A stretch of DNA of 64,000 bases. Origin: Planctomycetaceae bacterium (lineage in GTDB: Bacteria; Planctomycetota; Planctomycetia; Pirellulales; Pirellulaceae). The stretch covers positions 186,001 to 250,000 of the forward strand of contig JACKHN010000005.1 of NCBI GenBank assembly GCA_020638975.1. The letters run 5' to 3'. The position numbers were made by a program, and so were the translations under genes. The first letter of the stretch is position 1. Each line of letters opens with the position of its first letter. Positions 43,377 to 52,262 of the stretch are shown piece by piece. A model generated the notes under the pieces. That model was not told the DNA's origin. It ran no database searches and worked only from the letters and a program-made list of their open reading frames with translations.

Positions 43377-44888
43377 CTACGCATTGGGCGAACCGGTCAG
43401 CGATCGGCTTCCAGGAGCACTGCTGTACGAATCGGTCACCAGGTGAGCCGGATAGGCGTGCATGCCGTGCTCGCTGACGTCCAAGCCGGCTTGCTCGTGT
43501 TCCGGCGAGACGCGAAGGAAGCCGACTGCCTTAAGTGCGTAGAAGACGCAAATCATTGTGCCGAATGCCCAAGCACAGATAATCGCTGTCGACAGACACT
43601 GAACCCAGATGTACCCGCCACGCGTCATGCCTTCAGGAATCGAAGTGCCGAGCAGACCCGTCGCGATACCACCCCAAACACCACACATACCATGGACAGG
43701 GAAGGCACCAACAGGATCATCGATCTTCAGTTTGTCGAGCAATACGATGCCCATCACAACCAAGGCACCGGCGACGCCGCCGATAACCAGGGCACCAACT
43801 TGAGTGACTTGGTCACAGTTTGCCGTGATGCCAACCAAACCAGCGAGCACGCCGTTTAACGCCATCGTGACGTCAGGCTTCTTAAACAAGCTCCAAGCGA
43901 CAATCATGGCGACTACTGCACCAGCCGCTGCGGCAATCGTTGTGGTGAGAGCAATGTAGGTGGTTGCTTCGGCGTTCGAGGCACCGGCGTAGGTCAGCTG
44001 GCTGCCAGGGTTAAATCCGTACCACCCAACCCACAACACGAAGACTCCAAGAGCGGCGAAGGCGATGTTGTGGCCAGGCATTGGAATCGACTTGCCATCT
44101 TTCGAGAAGCGTCCCAAGCGAGCACCGAGAGCGATCGCACCCGCGAGACCCGCAAAGCCACCGACCGCGTGTACAACAACAGACCCAGCAAAGTCAGCAA
44201 AGCCCCATTCGGCAAGTGCTCCGCCGCCCCACTTCCACATACCGCTGATCGGATAGACCAAGCCGGTAAGAATTGCACTGTAGACCAAGTAAGCACCGAA
44301 CTTCATACGCCCAGCAACGGCACCGGAGACGATCGTCGCAGCCGTGGCGGCAAAGGCGACTTGGAATAGAAAATCAGCGCTGTTGCTCCAGCCAGTTTCT
44401 AGATTGGGAGCTGCTGAATCGCGTTCTACGAACGACGAGCCAGAAAATCCGAACCACTTGCCGGCGTAGTCCGCTCCGGGATACATCAAGCCATATCCGA
44501 TGAAGAGGAACAGCAACACACCGATCGCCAAGTCCATCACGTTCTTAAAGAGAATGTTGACGGTGTTCTTCGCCGCGTTCAAGCCAACTTCGAGCATGGC
44601 GAAGCCTGCCTGCATAAAGATAACCAGGACAGCGCAGATGAACATGATCAACGTGTTGATCGTGTAGGTTGTGTCCTCTTCAAACGTGATCCCTGCTTCC
44701 GCAGGTGCTTCTGCGTCGATGACGGCCTCTTCAGTCACCGCGACTTCGGCTTCTTCAGCCGTAACTTCTTCGGTTGCGGCAACCTCAGCTTCTTCTTGTG
44801 CAGTTGCGTAGGAAACGCTTATCAAACTTAATCCCAGGGCGGCTACGAAGAGCCACACCGGCAACGATGGAAACTTACTCCAACTCAT
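43377..44888 (-). CDS. amtB: Ammonium transporter
   Basis: 503 residues, Amt/Mep/Rh channel. A signal peptide (LPVWLFVAALGLSLISVSYATAQ) and a Glu/Ala-rich leader of about 45 residues are followed by eleven membrane segments. Markers: MLEVGLNAAKNTVNILFKN, FQVAFAATAATIVSGAVAGRMKF, SVVVHAVGGFAGLAGAIALGARLGRF, VLWVGWYGFNPGS and FPVHGMCGVWGGIATGLLG (pore His pair and Phe gate). A sigma-54-like promoter lies upstream. No glnK gene is adjacent in this window. Inner membrane. Confidence 0.97.
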   Translation of the reverse strand: MSWSKFPSLPVWLFVAALGLSLISVSYATAQEEAEVAATEEVTAEEAEVAVTEEAVIDAEAPAEAGITFEEDTTYTINTLIMFICAVLVIFMQAGFAMLEVGLNAAKNTVNILFKNVMDLAIGVLLFLFIGYGLMYPGADYAGKWFGFSGSSFVERDSAAPNLETGWSNSADFLFQVAFAATAATIVSGAVAGRMKFGAYLVYSAILTGLVYPISGMWKWGGGALAEWGFADFAGSVVVHAVGGFAGLAGAIALGARLGRFSKDGKSIPMPGHNIAFAALGVFVLWVGWYGFNPGSQLTYAGASNAEATTYIALTTTIAAAAGAVVAMIVAWSLFKKPDVTMALNGVLAGLVGITANCDQVTQVGALVIGGVAGALVVMGIVLLDKLKIDDPVGAFPVHGMCGVWGGIATGLLGTSIPEGMTRGGYIWVQCLSTAIICAWAFGTMICVFYALKAVGFLRVSPEHEQAGLDVSEHGMHAYPAHLVTDSYSSAPGSRSLTGSPNA

Positions 44889-45022
44889 GGTTCTCGCCTT
44901 TTTTGTTTCGTAAGGAACTCGGACAGAAGGAAATCTGTTTGTCGGAGCGTCTGATTTCAGATCGCTCTACGCCGTGTGTCGCTTAGCCGGGCCCTGCTGA
45001 GCAATCACATCAGACGGGGCTA

Positions 45023-45039
45023 ACGCAATAGGCGTGCCG
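45023..45039 (-). promoter_or_regulatory. Sigma-54 type promoter for amtB
   Basis: Read on the minus strand the sequence is CGGCACGCCTATTGCGT, which matches the sigma-54 consensus TGGCACG-N4-TTGC at all but the first base, with the required 10 bases between GG and GC. It lies about 135 bp upstream of the amtB ATG. This fits nitrogen control by NtrC. Confidence 0.65.
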
Positions 45040-45234
45040 AGATTCACTGGCGCAGCCAGTATTGGGCGAGAACGCAGGACAACAAGGCCAAACACTGCAA
45101 TGAGTTAGAGACATTGCAAGACGCGTGATATTTGGGCCGCTTTTTTATCAGTCCAGAGCGATGCACAAGGAGTACGCAGCCGACGACTCGTTTCCAGGCA
45201 CCTAGGCGATGGCCATTAACTATGCCACAAGAAC

Positions 45235-45270
45235 GAAAAAACGCCGCTTGTCGCGATCGACAAGCGGCGT
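45235..45270 (-). terminator. Rho-independent terminator after porin gene
   Basis: A perfect 13-bp stem ACGCCGCTTGTCG / CGACAAGCGGCGT with a 4-base loop at 45241-45270, followed on the minus strand by a T-run (plus-strand A at 45236-45241). It begins about 46 bp past the porin stop. Confidence 0.92.
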
Positions 45271-45316
45271 GTGAGAAGTAGCTCTAAAGAACCGTCTCCT
45301 ACTCTAACAACTCTCC

Positions 45317-46762
45317 TTAGAACAGCACGATGGCGTCGAAGGCGGCCAGGAATTGGCTGTCTTTCGTACCGCTGTTGTAAGGTTGGCCCACCGTGTTACC
45401 GGACCAGTCCCAGCGTAGTTCGGGACGAATCGTCAGGTTCGAGCTAGGACTCCAGTTAGCACCAACGGTCAAGTTGAAATAATCACCAGCCGACATAGCC
45501 GGATTCAGGAACGTTGGAGTTGCCACCGGAGCCGTACCACTGACTAGCTCACGAACCGGAGCACCTTGAAGGCGTACACCGTCGTCATCTCGGAACCACT
45601 CGAAGCGAGCTCCGAGCTTCCAACAATCATTCACGGTGTAGAACAGGTACTGATTGATACCGTACCATTCCGAATCGTTCCCAGCGTTCAGAGCGTCATT
45701 GCTCTGCCAGAAATTGTCGTGTTGGAACACGTACTTCAGGCGGCAACTAATATCATAGTCAAAGACGATGCTGTAGCCGGTACGACGGGTCGTAGGCAAT
45801 GGAGCCAAAGATCCATTTTCCTCACCACTAATGAACGTGCCCGTCAAGCTATATCGCTCACTGTCGGGAGTATAAGTGGCACCACCCAGGAACTGAAGCT
45901 TGTCACTGACGGCATCCCACGTATCCCAACCGTTAACCAAACCAGCGTAGAAATCCCAGTTGCAGTTGTAATCATAGGTTGCCAAAGCTCCCGTATGAGT
46001 AAACGGCTCACCGTATTGCATGGTATAGGCATGCGAGTAGAAGAAGTTGCTGGTCGGCTTGACACCTTCATAACCCATGATGGTGTAGAAGTGACCAACC
46101 TTCACGCTCAGGTCGTTGTACGCGACTTCGCCGTAAATCTGAGGCAGCGCCAGTCCGAATGTCGAAGTGGAACTGTTAAACGATGGTGTCCCGTCGGTGT
46201 TGGTTTCGAGACCAACGGCTTGGGTGAAGACGTAATCCTGACCATAGAGGACGTCCGCTCGAGCGCCCCAAGCCCAACCACATCCGCCGTTGTCGGCGTC
46301 GCGACCGATGCTGAGATACAACTGATTCAGCATCATTTCATTGGCTCGGTCATTGAACGTCACCGGGCCGTTGTAGTTGGAAACGGGATTGCTGGCGTTG
46401 TAGGTACCACCACCAGCAATGTAGCCTTCGATAGTCCATCCGTCCCCGAACGTTGGGAACAAACGCCAAGGTTCGCAAGTGCTACATCCCTTGCCACCCT
46501 TTCCACCTTTGCCGCCACCTTTTGCGTCACAGCCGCAACCTTTACCATCTTTTTGGCTGACGTCGCCAACGAACGTGAGATCGCTGGAGTCAGCTGCGGC
46601 AAGGTCGCTGGGCGAAGGCGCAGCATTGTCTTGAGCATAGTAATCGTAAGTAAGGGCCACGGGTTGCACGGACCCGGGCTGACGCAGCCCTTGAGCCTGT
46701 GCACCGGTTGCGACGAAACCACAACAAGCGGCCGCCGCGAGAGCTATTCTCGTGAACTTCAT
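45317..46762 (-). CDS. Outer-membrane porin (BBP2-like beta-barrel)
   Basis: 481 residues from ATG 46762. Signal peptide FTRIALAAAACCGFVATGAQAQ. Residues ~65-95 contain a Cys/Gly/Lys-rich insert (KGCGCDAKGGGKGGKGGKGCSTCEPW), unusual for a porin. The rest is a beta-barrel rich in Tyr/Trp/Asn/Gly: GWTIEGYIAGGGTYNA, NDLSVKVGHFYTIMGYEG, WEWFRDDDG-like and TIRPELRWDWS, with a terminal Phe (LF). BBP2-type outer-membrane proteins are common in planctomycetes. It ends at a terminator, so it is a single-gene unit. Specificity unknown; proximity to amtB suggests a nutrient link. Confidence 0.87.
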   Translation of the reverse strand: MKFTRIALAAAACCGFVATGAQAQGLRQPGSVQPVALTYDYYAQDNAAPSPSDLAAADSSDLTFVGDVSQKDGKGCGCDAKGGGKGGKGGKGCSTCEPWRLFPTFGDGWTIEGYIAGGGTYNASNPVSNYNGPVTFNDRANEMMLNQLYLSIGRDADNGGCGWAWGARADVLYGQDYVFTQAVGLETNTDGTPSFNSSTSTFGLALPQIYGEVAYNDLSVKVGHFYTIMGYEGVKPTSNFFYSHAYTMQYGEPFTHTGALATYDYNCNWDFYAGLVNGWDTWDAVSDKLQFLGGATYTPDSERYSLTGTFISGEENGSLAPLPTTRRTGYSIVFDYDISCRLKYVFQHDNFWQSNDALNAGNDSEWYGINQYLFYTVNDCWKLGARFEWFRDDDGVRLQGAPVRELVSGTAPVATPTFLNPAMSAGDYFNLTVGANWSPSSNLTIRPELRWDWSGNTVGQPYNSGTKDSQFLAAFDAIVLF

Positions 46763-47178
46763 CGTCCTGTCTCCCAATCCTTTGAATATGGAGGCGTGAT
46801 TGCTGGCGGGACCACCGCTAGGCGGCAGTATCAACGGTCCAGCGACCGTCGATGGGGGGTCTTTGGGGGGCAACCGGCGAATCGTTCCGAGCCCAATGGC
46901 ACTCGACTATCGATGGTTGTCTATGTTGCTATCGACGCGGCGAACAACCGTCGTTTACTAGAATGCCACCTTTTACACTCGCCAATCCACACGTTGGGAC
47001 GGTTTCTTGGCAAGCTGTACCGCCTGCGAAAATATTCAGGCGTTGGTGGTCGATCGTGTATGCACCATCTAGACATGGCGACTGCGAGTAAGAATCGATC
47101 GAGAAGCCGCAGATTGGCAGACCTCAGCGATTGTAGCGAAAATGCGGGGTCGTGTGAGTGACGAAGCGATGATGCCCG
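46763..47178. other. Intergenic gap between porin and ftsY
   Basis: 416 bp without a convincing gene or named site. The bases next to the porin ATG probably hold its promoter (about 46780-46900). Long plus-strand frames here are antisense to the porin. Confidence 0.5.
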
Positions 47179-48198
47179 CTATGACTTGCTAACAACCGAC
47201 TCAGCAAACAACGCGTCGACGAATTCGTCCGCATTAAACAGCGCCAAATCTTCTGCCTTCTCGCCAACACCGATGTATTTCACCGGCAACTCGAACTGCT
47301 GTCGAATTGGAACGACGACGCCACCCTTGGCCGTACCGTCAAGCTTAGCCAATACGATACCCGTGCAACCCGCCGCGTCCGAGAAGCCTTTCGCTTGGCT
47401 AATCCCATTCTGACCAGCCGTAGCGTCCAGCACTAACAACACTTCGTGTGGCGCGGCTTCGATTTGTTTGGTCATCACACGTCGAATCTTTGCGAGTTCT
47501 TGCATGAGACTCGTTTGATTTTGCAATCGGCCTGCTGTATCGATAATACAGACATCGGCAGACGTTTCGAGCGCCTTGGCAACGGCGCGATGAGCGACGC
47601 TGGCCGGATCGCTGTTCGAAGCGCCAGTTACAATCTCCGCCCCGATGCGTTCGGCCCAGATCGTTAATTGCTGAACGGCTGCAGCCCGAAAGGTGTCACC
47701 AGCGCCCAATACAACCGACTTGCCTTGCAGTTTGAACATCGTCGCGAGTTTCGCAATCGAAGTAGTTTTCCCAGACCCATTCACTCCAACAACCATTACA
47801 ACCGTAGGGCCGGAGTCAGCGAACTTGATGGGAACTTCGGGCTGCGCCATTAATTCTCGCAACTTAATCTTGATGACATCAAGCACTTCGCTCATCTGAA
47901 CAACACGCCCGCGAAAATCGGACTTTACTTGATCGCGTATCGTCCCTGCCGGTCCTGCACCCATGTCCGTTCGAATCAGAATCGCGAACAACTCGCCTAA
48001 GAACGCATCGTCGACCAGCGCGCCTTCTTGTTTGAAGAGGTCGCGTACGTCAGTAAATAGGAGCTGATGGGTCTTCTCCAGGCCGTGCTTGAGTCGTCCA
48101 AAGATTCCTTTTTTAGGAGATTCCGCTTCGTTGCCAGGAGTCTCTGATACTGCCTTCGCTGCCTGCGATTTGCCCGTAAGGCGATCGAATAAAGCCAT
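47179..48198 (-). CDS. ftsY: Signal recognition particle receptor FtsY
   Basis: 339 residues from ATG 48198 (LFDRLTGKSQAAKAV); the open frame up to 48390 runs through the 98-bp palindrome and is not likely translated. NG GTPase domain: helical N part with FGRLKHGLEKTHQLLFTDV; P-loop MVVGVNGSGKTTSIAKLA; DTFRAAAVQQL; IDTAGRLQNQTSLM; LVLDATAGQNG; TKLDGTAKGG variant AKLDGTAKGG; and C-terminal YIGVGEKAEDLALFNADEFV. It docks SRP-ribosome complexes at the membrane. The acidic A domain is very short. Confidence 0.97.
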   Translation of the reverse strand: MALFDRLTGKSQAAKAVSETPGNEAESPKKGIFGRLKHGLEKTHQLLFTDVRDLFKQEGALVDDAFLGELFAILIRTDMGAGPAGTIRDQVKSDFRGRVVQMSEVLDVIKIKLRELMAQPEVPIKFADSGPTVVMVVGVNGSGKTTSIAKLATMFKLQGKSVVLGAGDTFRAAAVQQLTIWAERIGAEIVTGASNSDPASVAHRAVAKALETSADVCIIDTAGRLQNQTSLMQELAKIRRVMTKQIEAAPHEVLLVLDATAGQNGISQAKGFSDAAGCTGIVLAKLDGTAKGGVVVPIRQQFELPVKYIGVGEKAEDLALFNADEFVDALFAESVVSKS

Positions 48199-48295
48199 GG
48201 TGTTCTGATACACTAGAAATCGAGAATTGTGATGAAACGACTTAGAGCCCATCTTATCGTGACCTAGCAACTTTGTCGTTGGGGTTGTCTCCGCG

Positions 48296-48393
48296 GTAGT
48301 GGTACAGTTTGCGAGTCCTGAAAGTAGGACGGCCACTCTTGGCCGTCTTTTGTCGGACAGGAGTGCCCGACTAACGGCAAAATGTACCACTAC
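48296..48393 (-). repeat. 98-bp palindromic element, family B (copy 2, inverted)
   Basis: Reverse complement of the element at 2993-3090 with the same 98-base length, the same GTAGTGGTACA / TGTACCACTAC ends and the same two inner hairpins; differences lie mostly between and next to the hairpin stems. It sits between the SGNH-hydrolase stop and ftsY start. Confidence 0.9.
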
Positions 48394-48411
48394 CGTCTCC
48401 GGAGAGGTGAT

Positions 48412-49614
48412 TCACGGGGCCGCCAAATCGATGAAAAAGTCCACATTGCAGAGCATTTCGGCAATGATCTCGCCGGCGACGCGATGTCCACCCGCGTTCC
48501 AGTGTCCAGTCCCGAGTTGCGTGTTCTCGAAACCGTGGAGATATTGATCGTGAGATTCCGCGTAGGCTCGCATTGGTTTGGCGAGTGGGACGTACAAACA
48601 TCCGAGTCCGTCAGCGACAGTCTCAATGCGGCGCTCCGCATAGTCGAGGTCGGCGATGCCATTGCGAGTCGCGAATGCTTCTCGGACCGAGGCGTTGGGA
48701 TGTACTTGAATGCCGCTAGCGATTGTCACGATTACCAATTTGGCATCGTGCCGCCGAACGTCCTGCTCGATCTCTCGAAGCAATCGTTCCGTGATTCGCC
48801 AAGCCTCTTGATGTGACTCGTTTTCCGGTGGTTGATAGATGAAGTTGTCGAGTCCGAGTTCAGCCTCGGATGGACTAGGCTCCGAAGATTCCCGATGTCG
48901 CAAGCGATATGCCAATGCACCCAGATGGGTTCGAGATACGATCTGGTCCTTCATACGCACCCATCGCGATGCGAATAAGGGACGATTTAGAAACGTCGTA
49001 TCGAGTACGAGTTGCTCGTGTTCGAGTCGATAAAATGGGCGGTTGTGGTCCGGTTCTAGCGACTTGGAATTGTTTCGAATGTCGTTAGCCGGCAATACGC
49101 AGAGCAAGACGACATCAGGCTCGTAAGCCCACACGCGATGCTGCAACGTCAGCAGTTCTTGCGCCGTACCGTAGCCGGATACTCCAGTGTTCAGTACTTC
49201 TACGGTGGAACTCCCCGTCGGCAAGCAGTCGTTGATGTGGTGTTCCATGACAGACCAAAAGGTCTGATTCAAATCGACCTGCATCGCCTCGCAGTAGGAA
49301 TCCCCGAGTACCGCGATCCGAATCGTATCGGTGGGTTTCGCCAACGAGTGTTCGCGGTCTCGAAAACCTTGGCTGTTTGTGCGAACGAATACTTTGCCTT
49401 CCTCGGATTGCCAACCAGCGTAATTAGCCTTCAGGCGAGATCCGCAAGTACGGTCCTGTTCATACGGAGACAGGGAGACAACTCCGCTGACGGCCAATAT
49501 GCCCTCAGCAAGAAGAATGCCGACAAGTGTGCCGAACGTCGCTAAAAGGAGACGAGATCGTAGCGAGACGGACTTTCGCGAAACTCGTTCCACGGGACTC
49601 TGCACGCGGTGCAC
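48412..49614 (-). CDS. SGNH/GDSL-family hydrolase
   Basis: 400 residues. N-terminal membrane anchor (LLLATFGTLVGILLAEGILAVSG). SGNH blocks: I in VLGDSYCEAMQ (nucleophile Ser), II-like NTGVSGYGTAQELL, III LLCVLPANDIRNN, and V in GTGHWNAGGHRVAGE (catalytic His). Such membrane-anchored, periplasmic SGNH proteins act as esterases or acyl-transfer partners on cell-envelope glycans; the substrate is unknown. Starts 6 bp after the nusB stop, so it belongs to the nusB operon. Confidence 0.9.
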   Translation of the reverse strand: MHRVQSPVERVSRKSVSLRSRLLLATFGTLVGILLAEGILAVSGVVSLSPYEQDRTCGSRLKANYAGWQSEEGKVFVRTNSQGFRDREHSLAKPTDTIRIAVLGDSYCEAMQVDLNQTFWSVMEHHINDCLPTGSSTVEVLNTGVSGYGTAQELLTLQHRVWAYEPDVVLLCVLPANDIRNNSKSLEPDHNRPFYRLEHEQLVLDTTFLNRPLFASRWVRMKDQIVSRTHLGALAYRLRHRESSEPSPSEAELGLDNFIYQPPENESHQEAWRITERLLREIEQDVRRHDAKLVIVTIASGIQVHPNASVREAFATRNGIADLDYAERRIETVADGLGCLYVPLAKPMRAYAESHDQYLHGFENTQLGTGHWNAGGHRVAGEIIAEMLCNVDFFIDLAAP

Positions 49615-49620
49615 TCCCCG

Positions 49621-50031
49621 TTACTCGTTACCCAAATCGTGTAGCACGCGATCTAGAATCCCGTTCACGAACTGAGGCGATTGCTTCGCGCCGTATCGCT
49701 TTGCCAGTTCAACGGCTTCGTTGATCGCCACTCGCCCCGGCGTCTTTGTATGAAGAATCTCAAAAGCACCCAGCCGAAGGATGTTGCGGTCGGTCGCCGC
49801 CATGCGAGCGAGGCTCCAGTTCGCAGCCCGTTCCTGCAACAGCACGTCGAGCTCTTCGCGACTCGCGCGAACGCCTTTGCGCAGGTCTCGAGCGAACTCC
49901 ACTAGATCCTCACGATTGCTAAGCCGCGTGCGCAAAAACTCTTCGATGGCCTCGATGTCGGGGGCAGGATTCAGGTCGTCCTGATAAAGTAATTGCAGGA
50001 CAACTTCGCGAGCTCGACTTCGGCGTGACAT
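49621..50031 (-). CDS. nusB: Transcription antitermination factor NusB
   Basis: 136 residues. NusB family helical protein: SRRSRAREVVLQLLYQDDLNP at the N-terminus, then VRASREELDVLLQERAANWSLARMAATDRNILRLGAFEIL and VAINEAVELAKRYGAKQSPQFVNGILDRVL at the C-terminus. NusB binds boxA RNA with S10 (NusE) and aids transcription of rRNA operons. It follows ribH by 75 bp, a common ribH-nusB pair. Confidence 0.97.
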   Translation of the reverse strand: MSRRSRAREVVLQLLYQDDLNPAPDIEAIEEFLRTRLSNREDLVEFARDLRKGVRASREELDVLLQERAANWSLARMAATDRNILRLGAFEILHTKTPGRVAINEAVELAKRYGAKQSPQFVNGILDRVLHDLGNE

Positions 50032-50106
50032 CTTGGTGATGGTTTCCAGGGAGGCAGGAGGCGGGGTGGCACAACTTATTCAGCGCGCCAAGAAAACTGT
50101 AGGTGC

Positions 50107-50583
50107 TTACTGGTTACTTGGCAACCGGCGAAGCAAACTGACCATCTCAATCGCAGCTTCCGCACACTCCACGCCTTTGTTTCCAACGGTGCCACCGGAG
50201 CGATTGATCGCTTGTTCGAGCGAGTTGCAAGTCAGCACCCCCATCAGCACCGGCAGGCCGCAGACGAGGCTCGTCTTGCCAAGACTAATGCTCACGTGAC
50301 GGTTGATGTGCTGATCGTGAGTCGTCTCGCCGCGAATGACCGCTCCCAAACAAATGACCGCCGCGTAGCGATTCGTCTTCGCCATTCGATCAGCGATCAA
50401 CGGAATCTCCCAAGCGCCAGGAACCCAAGCGACATCAATCGCCTCGTCTGCAACCTGATGGGCGCGCAGCGTTTCGACGGCACCGGTTAAGAGCTTCGTA
50501 GTGATCGAATCGTTATATTTCGACACCACAATGGCGAACCGTGCATCTTCGGGAAACATGTCGCCGCGGAATTCATTGGTCAT
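50107..50583 (-). CDS. ribH: 6,7-dimethyl-8-ribityllumazine synthase
   Basis: 158 residues. Lumazine synthase, the step before riboflavin. Motifs: FAIVVSKYNDSITTKLLTGAVETLRAHQV, VAWVPGAWEIPLIADRMAKTNRYAAVICLGAVIRGETTHDQHI (with catalytic His), and LVCGLPVLMGVLTCNSLEQAINRSGG. Likely a homomultimer. The annotated ATG (50583) lies in the last unit of a 7-bp tandem repeat, with an in-frame TGA two codons upstream, so it is the farthest possible start in this frame; ATG at 50559 (MFPEDARF) is an alternative. Confidence 0.96.
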   Translation of the reverse strand: MTNEFRGDMFPEDARFAIVVSKYNDSITTKLLTGAVETLRAHQVADEAIDVAWVPGAWEIPLIADRMAKTNRYAAVICLGAVIRGETTHDQHINRHVSISLGKTSLVCGLPVLMGVLTCNSLEQAINRSGGTVGNKGVECAEAAIEMVSLLRRLPSNQ

Positions 50584-50675
50584 TGGTCATTGGTCATTGG
50601 TCATTGGTCATTGGTCATTGGTCATTGGTCATTGGTCATTGGTCATTGGTCATTGGTCATTGGTCATTGGTCATT
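50574..50675. repeat. Tandem repeat of 7 bp, about 14.5 copies
   Basis: CATTGGT (minus strand ACCAATG) is repeated 14 times without error from 50574 to 50671, then CATT. It fills the gap between the rho stop and the ribH start, and the ribH ATG is one of the repeat's own ATGs. On the minus strand each unit carries an ATG; because the unit is 7 bases, ATGs occur in all three frames. Confidence 0.97.
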
Positions 50676-50685
50676 CAGCGCAGCA

Positions 50686-52170
50686 TCAGCCCATGTTCAT
50701 GCTCATCAGGAACTCGGCATTCGTCTTGGTCTTTTGCATGCGAGTGACGAGCAATTCCATAGCATCAGGAGCATTCATGTCGTGCAAGACGCGGCGTAGC
50801 ACGCAAACCCGGCGATATTCTTCGGGATCCATAAGTATCTCTTCGCGGCGAGTTCCACTGCGATTGATGTCGATCGCCGGATAGATCCGCCGGTCGACCA
50901 GTTTTCGGTCGAGCACGATCTCCATGTTGCCTGTGCCCTTGAACTCCTCAAAAATCACTTCGTCCATGCGACTGCCGGTGTCTACCAGTGCGGTGGCCAG
51001 GATCGTCAACGAGCCGCCTTCTTCCACTTTGCGAGCCGATCCGAAGAAGGCCTTCGGCTTTTGCATGGCATTCGAATCAAGGCCGCCGGACAAAATCTTG
51101 CCCGATTGTGGACACTCGGCATTCCAAGCTCGTGCAAGACGGGTGATCGAATCAAGGAAGATCACGACGTCGACGCCATACTCCACCATTCGCTTAGCTT
51201 TTTCGATCACCATCTGTTGAACTTGAACGTGACGCGACGAAGGTTCGTCAAAGGTCGAGCTGATGACTTCGCAGTTGCGACCCTTCACCTCACGTTCCAT
51301 GTCGGTGACTTCTTCCGGACGCTCGTCAATCAACAGCATGATCACGTAAGCTTCCGGATAGTTCTTAATCACCGAACGAGCCATCTTTTGCAGCAAGATC
51401 GTTTTGCCCGCGCGTGGTGGGCTGACGATCAACCCGCGCTGTCCAAATCCGATCGGGCAGATCAGATCAATGATACGTGTCGAGGGTTCGTTGGCATCCG
51501 TCTCCATGACGATCCGTTGATTGGGATGCAACGGTGTCAAATCATCGAAGGCGATTTTGTCGGTGATGGAATTCGGATCTTGGTAGTTGATTGCTTCGAC
51601 GCGCAATAACGCAAAGTAGCGCTCGTTCTCCTTCGGCGGTCGAATCTGACCGGAAACGGTGGCTCCGGTTTGCAGCCCGAAACGACGAATCTGGCTGGGC
51701 GATACGTAGATATCGTCCGGGCAAGAAAGATAGTGATAGTCGGGGCTGCGCAGGAAGCCGAATCCGTCGGGCAGAATCTCCAGCGTTCCTTCGCCGTACA
51801 TCAACCCGTTCATCTTTACGCGTTCTTTCAGGATCCGGAAAATCAGATCCTGCTTCTTAAGGCCTGTCACATCGGTGACGTTCTCTTTCCGTGCTTCTTC
51901 GATCAGGTCCGTCATGCTCAGCCGTTGCAGTTCGGCGATATGGATTTCGCCCTGCTTGATCTTCTCGTAACGGTCGTTCGTTTCGTCGCCGCGCTGGTTC
52001 GCACTCTCGTTTGCAATCTCTTCGGCCAGCGAGAGCGGTTCCTGCTCGTCATCTAACTCCGGCAGACGATCGAGTTGCGAGACGACATCTTCCGAGACAT
52101 CGCGATGAGTGGGGCTGGCGCCGCGTGGCTTCTGCTCGCCGCTCGGGCGGGTGCTACGTTGGCCGGACAT
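50686..52170 (-). CDS. rho: Transcription termination factor Rho
   Basis: 494 residues from ATG 52170, which has AGGAG 8 nt upstream; the frame extends to 52197 but that start lacks a ribosome site. A Ser/Arg/Glu-rich N-terminal extension of ~70 residues precedes the Rho N-domain (LQRLSMTDLIEEARKENVTDV) and RNA-binding cold-shock fold (GFGFLRSPDYHYLSCPDDIYVSPSQIRRFGL). ATPase core: GQRGLIVSPPRAGKTILLQ, LLIDERPEEVTDMER, FDEPSSRHVQVQQMVIEKAKRMVEYG, DSITRLARAWN. Hexameric RNA helicase. Confidence 0.97.
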   Translation of the reverse strand: MSGQRSTRPSGEQKPRGASPTHRDVSEDVVSQLDRLPELDDEQEPLSLAEEIANESANQRGDETNDRYEKIKQGEIHIAELQRLSMTDLIEEARKENVTDVTGLKKQDLIFRILKERVKMNGLMYGEGTLEILPDGFGFLRSPDYHYLSCPDDIYVSPSQIRRFGLQTGATVSGQIRPPKENERYFALLRVEAINYQDPNSITDKIAFDDLTPLHPNQRIVMETDANEPSTRIIDLICPIGFGQRGLIVSPPRAGKTILLQKMARSVIKNYPEAYVIMLLIDERPEEVTDMEREVKGRNCEVISSTFDEPSSRHVQVQQMVIEKAKRMVEYGVDVVIFLDSITRLARAWNAECPQSGKILSGGLDSNAMQKPKAFFGSARKVEEGGSLTILATALVDTGSRMDEVIFEEFKGTGNMEIVLDRKLVDRRIYPAIDINRSGTRREEILMDPEEYRRVCVLRRVLHDMNAPDAMELLVTRMQKTKTNAEFLMSMNMG

Positions 52171-52262
52171 GAAAGACGCTCCTGAGAAGGGATACAACAG
52201 GTGGCCGGTGCGTTGAAAGCGCCGGCGGCGGGGTAGTTGAATTGTAACCTAAGAACGGAATC

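Larger units (their letters stand above)
44889..45316. other. amtB leader region
   Basis: 428 bp without a gene. It holds the porin terminator (45235-45270), the sigma-54-like promoter (45023-45039) and, in the amtB leader, the hairpin GAGCGTCTGA..TCAGATCGCTC (44955-44977). The stretch at 45060-45230 shows nothing I can name; any NtrC sites should lie there. Confidence 0.55.

Noticed and set aside
45566..47161. 531-codon open frame on the plus strand
   Set aside because: It is antisense to the porin gene, which has a signal peptide and barrel pattern; the frame has no recognisable domain.
48199..48390. N-terminal extension of FtsY by 64 residues
   Set aside because: The extension runs through the 98-bp palindromic element; ATG 48198 gives the normal start of the family.
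50574..50675. Possible CRISPR or origin-type iteron array
   Set aside because: Unit of 7 bp without spacers, and it lies in the rho-ribH gap with no DnaA boxes or replication genes.
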